From Actinomycetota bacterium (GTDB taxonomy: Bacteria; Actinomycetota; Humimicrobiia; Humimicrobiales; Humimicrobiaceae): DNA of 5,567 nt. The notes under the pieces were generated by a model. It did no database searches. It saw nothing but the letters and a program-made list of their open reading frames with translations, and was not told the origin of the DNA. Where the stretch lies: NCBI GenBank assembly GCA_016870675.1, contig VGAU01000133.1:1-5567 (forward strand). Reading direction: 5' to 3'. Position numbers and translations under genes: made by a program. The first letter of the stretch is position 1; every line of letters begins with the position of its first letter. Shown piece after piece: positions 4,247 to 5,567 of the stretch.

Positions 4247-5461
4247 ATGTCTCTAGAAGTTCAAATAACCATAATTGGCGGGGGAGTTATAGGCTGTGCG
4301 GTGGCTTATGAACTTTCCAGAGATTCCGGCAAGGATATAGTGGTAGTTGAGAAAAATAGACAGATTAAAGGCGAAAATCAGTCTTCCAGAAATTCAGGAG
4401 TAATACACGCAGGAATTTATTATCCTAAAAAAGTGGGACCTCTTAAGGCAAAGCTGTGCGTAGAGGGAAATGAAATGCTTTACCGGTTTTGTGCCGAAAA
4501 TAATATTCCTCATAAAAAAACTGGGAAACTTATGGTGGCCACTGACCTGCTGGAAGAAGAATATCTTGAAGATGTTTATAGAACAGCTGTAGAAAATCAG
4601 GTTCCAGGAATTGAGATGATTGATGGCAATAAGGTGGCCCAGTATGAGCCCAATGTTAAGGCAGTTTCTGCCCTGTATGTACCGACTTCCGGAATTATTG
4701 AGTCTACCAGTCTGGTGGATAAACTTTACAGGCTTGCAGAATCTTATGGAGCAATGTTTCTGGTTGGAAATGAAGTATTTGAAATTGAACCGGAAGGCAA
4801 AGGTTTTAAGGTTAAGATAAGGTCAGGTACTGAAGTTGAAATCTTTAAAACCAGGATAATTGTCAATGCTGCTGGGCTTTACTCGGATGATATTTCCCGC
4901 CTGGTAAATTCAGAAAGCCCTTACAGGATGGATCCGGTTAAAGGGGAGTCGGCCAAATTCTATAAAACAAAAAGGGAAGATATCTTTATGAAAGGACTTA
5001 ATGTTTATCCGGTGCCTTTTGGCTATCTTCCTCCTGATGGAGAAAGATTAAGAGTTCCTTTCGGGGAATTTCAAAAACAGTTTAATCAAGGAAAAGTGAA
5101 TAAATCTGCAGGGGTGCACCTTAGCCCCACTTTTGAGAAAAGGGGAAAAGAGTATATCATTGGTGACACAGTAACTATGGGTCCAGCTTATTCAAAACCG
5201 AAAGACAAAGAAGATTATAGCCAGGTAAGAGAAGAGAACTATTATCTTGATATGGTTAGGTCATTTTTTCCCGGTCTGAAACTGGAAGATATAAGTCTTC
5301 ATCAGGCTGGTATAAGAGCAAGGTTAAAAAATTATTATGATTTTGTAATTGAGAGGGATCCAAAATATCCCAATCTTATAAACCTGGTGGGAATAGATTC
5401 GCCGGGTCTTACCGCTTCACTGGCTATAGCGAGACATGTATGTGAGTTACTGGGAAGGTAA
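4247..5461 (+). CDS. FAD-dependent oxidoreductase, L-2-hydroxyglutarate oxidase-like
   Basis: The product is 404 residues, typical for the LhgO/L2HGDH branch of the D-amino-acid-oxidase (DAO) superfamily. The N-terminal Rossmann fold has the dinucleotide motif GGGVIG (11-16), with acidic E35 at the end of the second strand. SSRNSGVIHAGIYY (46-59) is the signature I rely on for the LhgO-like group. VKGE (231-234) and the C-terminal FAD loop GIDSPGLTASLAIA (383-396) complete the fold. Related enzymes oxidise a 2-hydroxy acid and pass electrons to the respiratory chain or other acceptors; the true substrate here is unknown, and glycerol-3-phosphate-type activity is an alternative. There is no membrane segment. 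ATG 4247 is the only standard start available, because an in-frame TAA lies at 4238-4240. Its ribosome site is poor; a better AGGGGGA (4214-4220) is 26 bases away. The separate promoter candidate suggests it is not part of the dfx operon. Confidence 0.85.
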   Translation: MSLEVQITIIGGGVIGCAVAYELSRDSGKDIVVVEKNRQIKGENQSSRNSGVIHAGIYYPKKVGPLKAKLCVEGNEMLYRFCAENNIPHKKTGKLMVATDLLEEEYLEDVYRTAVENQVPGIEMIDGNKVAQYEPNVKAVSALYVPTSGIIESTSLVDKLYRLAESYGAMFLVGNEVFEIEPEGKGFKVKIRSGTEVEIFKTRIIVNAAGLYSDDISRLVNSESPYRMDPVKGESAKFYKTKREDIFMKGLNVYPVPFGYLPPDGERLRVPFGEFQKQFNQGKVNKSAGVHLSPTFEKRGKEYIIGDTVTMGPAYSKPKDKEDYSQVREENYYLDMVRSFFPGLKLEDISLHQAGIRARLKNYYDFVIERDPKYPNLINLVGIDSPGLTASLAIARHVCELLGR

Positions 5462-5540
5462 ATTTGCTGTAAAAACTCTTTTATTTTGTGTATTTTATGG
5501 TAATATTGCAAAATGTAAAAAAGTTCTGGTTTTAACACGA

Positions 5541-5567
5541 TTGACTTAATAAGATAAAGGGGAGTAA
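5541..5567 (+). promoter_or_regulatory. Ribosome-site-like sequence for a gene beyond the window
   Basis: AAAGGGGAG (5555-5563) ends four bases before the window edge and is well placed for a start codon just outside. TTGACT (5541-5546) resembles a -35 box but lies too close to that ribosome site to serve the same start. A possible extended -10 (TGG then TAATAT, 5498-5506) is further upstream. The 79 bases between the oxidoreductase stop and 5541 contain no clear terminator. Confidence 0.4.

Overview
This window looks like part of the chromosome of a low-GC anaerobe, most plausibly a Clostridia or Halanaerobiales-type Firmicute. That rests on AT-rich DNA, strong AGGAGG-type ribosome sites, a tRNA gene with encoded CCA, and a gene set (rubrerythrin, rubredoxin fusion, A-type flavoprotein, desulfoferrodoxin) typical of strict anaerobes coping with brief oxygen exposure. 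Other anaerobic phyla carry the same genes, so the placement is tentative.

Layout, all genes on the + strand. (1) Bases 3-263: the C-terminal end of a DUF362-type protein that begins outside the window. (2) Bases 398-491: tRNA-Ser(GCU). It is followed by an odd tail: a perfect inverted repeat (535-563), an inverted copy of part of the tRNA T-arm (564-573), and an exact 21-bp direct copy of the tRNA 3' end (640-660). A good intrinsic terminator follows at 671-705. (3) Bases 800-3849: a promoter and a four-gene operon for reactive oxygen and O2/NO detoxification: rubrerythrin (rbr), flavin reductase-rubredoxin fusion (hrb), flavodiiron protein (fprA) and two-iron superoxide reductase (dfx). (4) Bases 3850-4246: a gene-free stretch with a promoter candidate and several palindromes. 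(5) Bases 4247-5461: an FAD-dependent oxidoreductase resembling L-2-hydroxyglutarate oxidase. (6) The last ~100 bases hold no gene but end in a ribosome-site-like sequence for a gene outside the window.

How the operon works (family knowledge plus inference): Dfx reduces superoxide to H2O2, Rbr reduces H2O2 to water, and FprA reduces O2 to water and/or NO to N2O. All three can take electrons from rubredoxin. Hrb carries an NAD(P)H-oxidising flavin domain and a rubredoxin domain on one chain, so the cluster is close to self-sufficient.

The most unusual points are: the dfx reading frame has ATA exactly where the strong ribosome site and the family alignment call for ATG; a ribosome site and ATG lie precisely at the domain junction inside hrb, with the same 12-base leader and spacing as the rbr start; and the tRNA 3' end is duplicated, with structured DNA between the copies.
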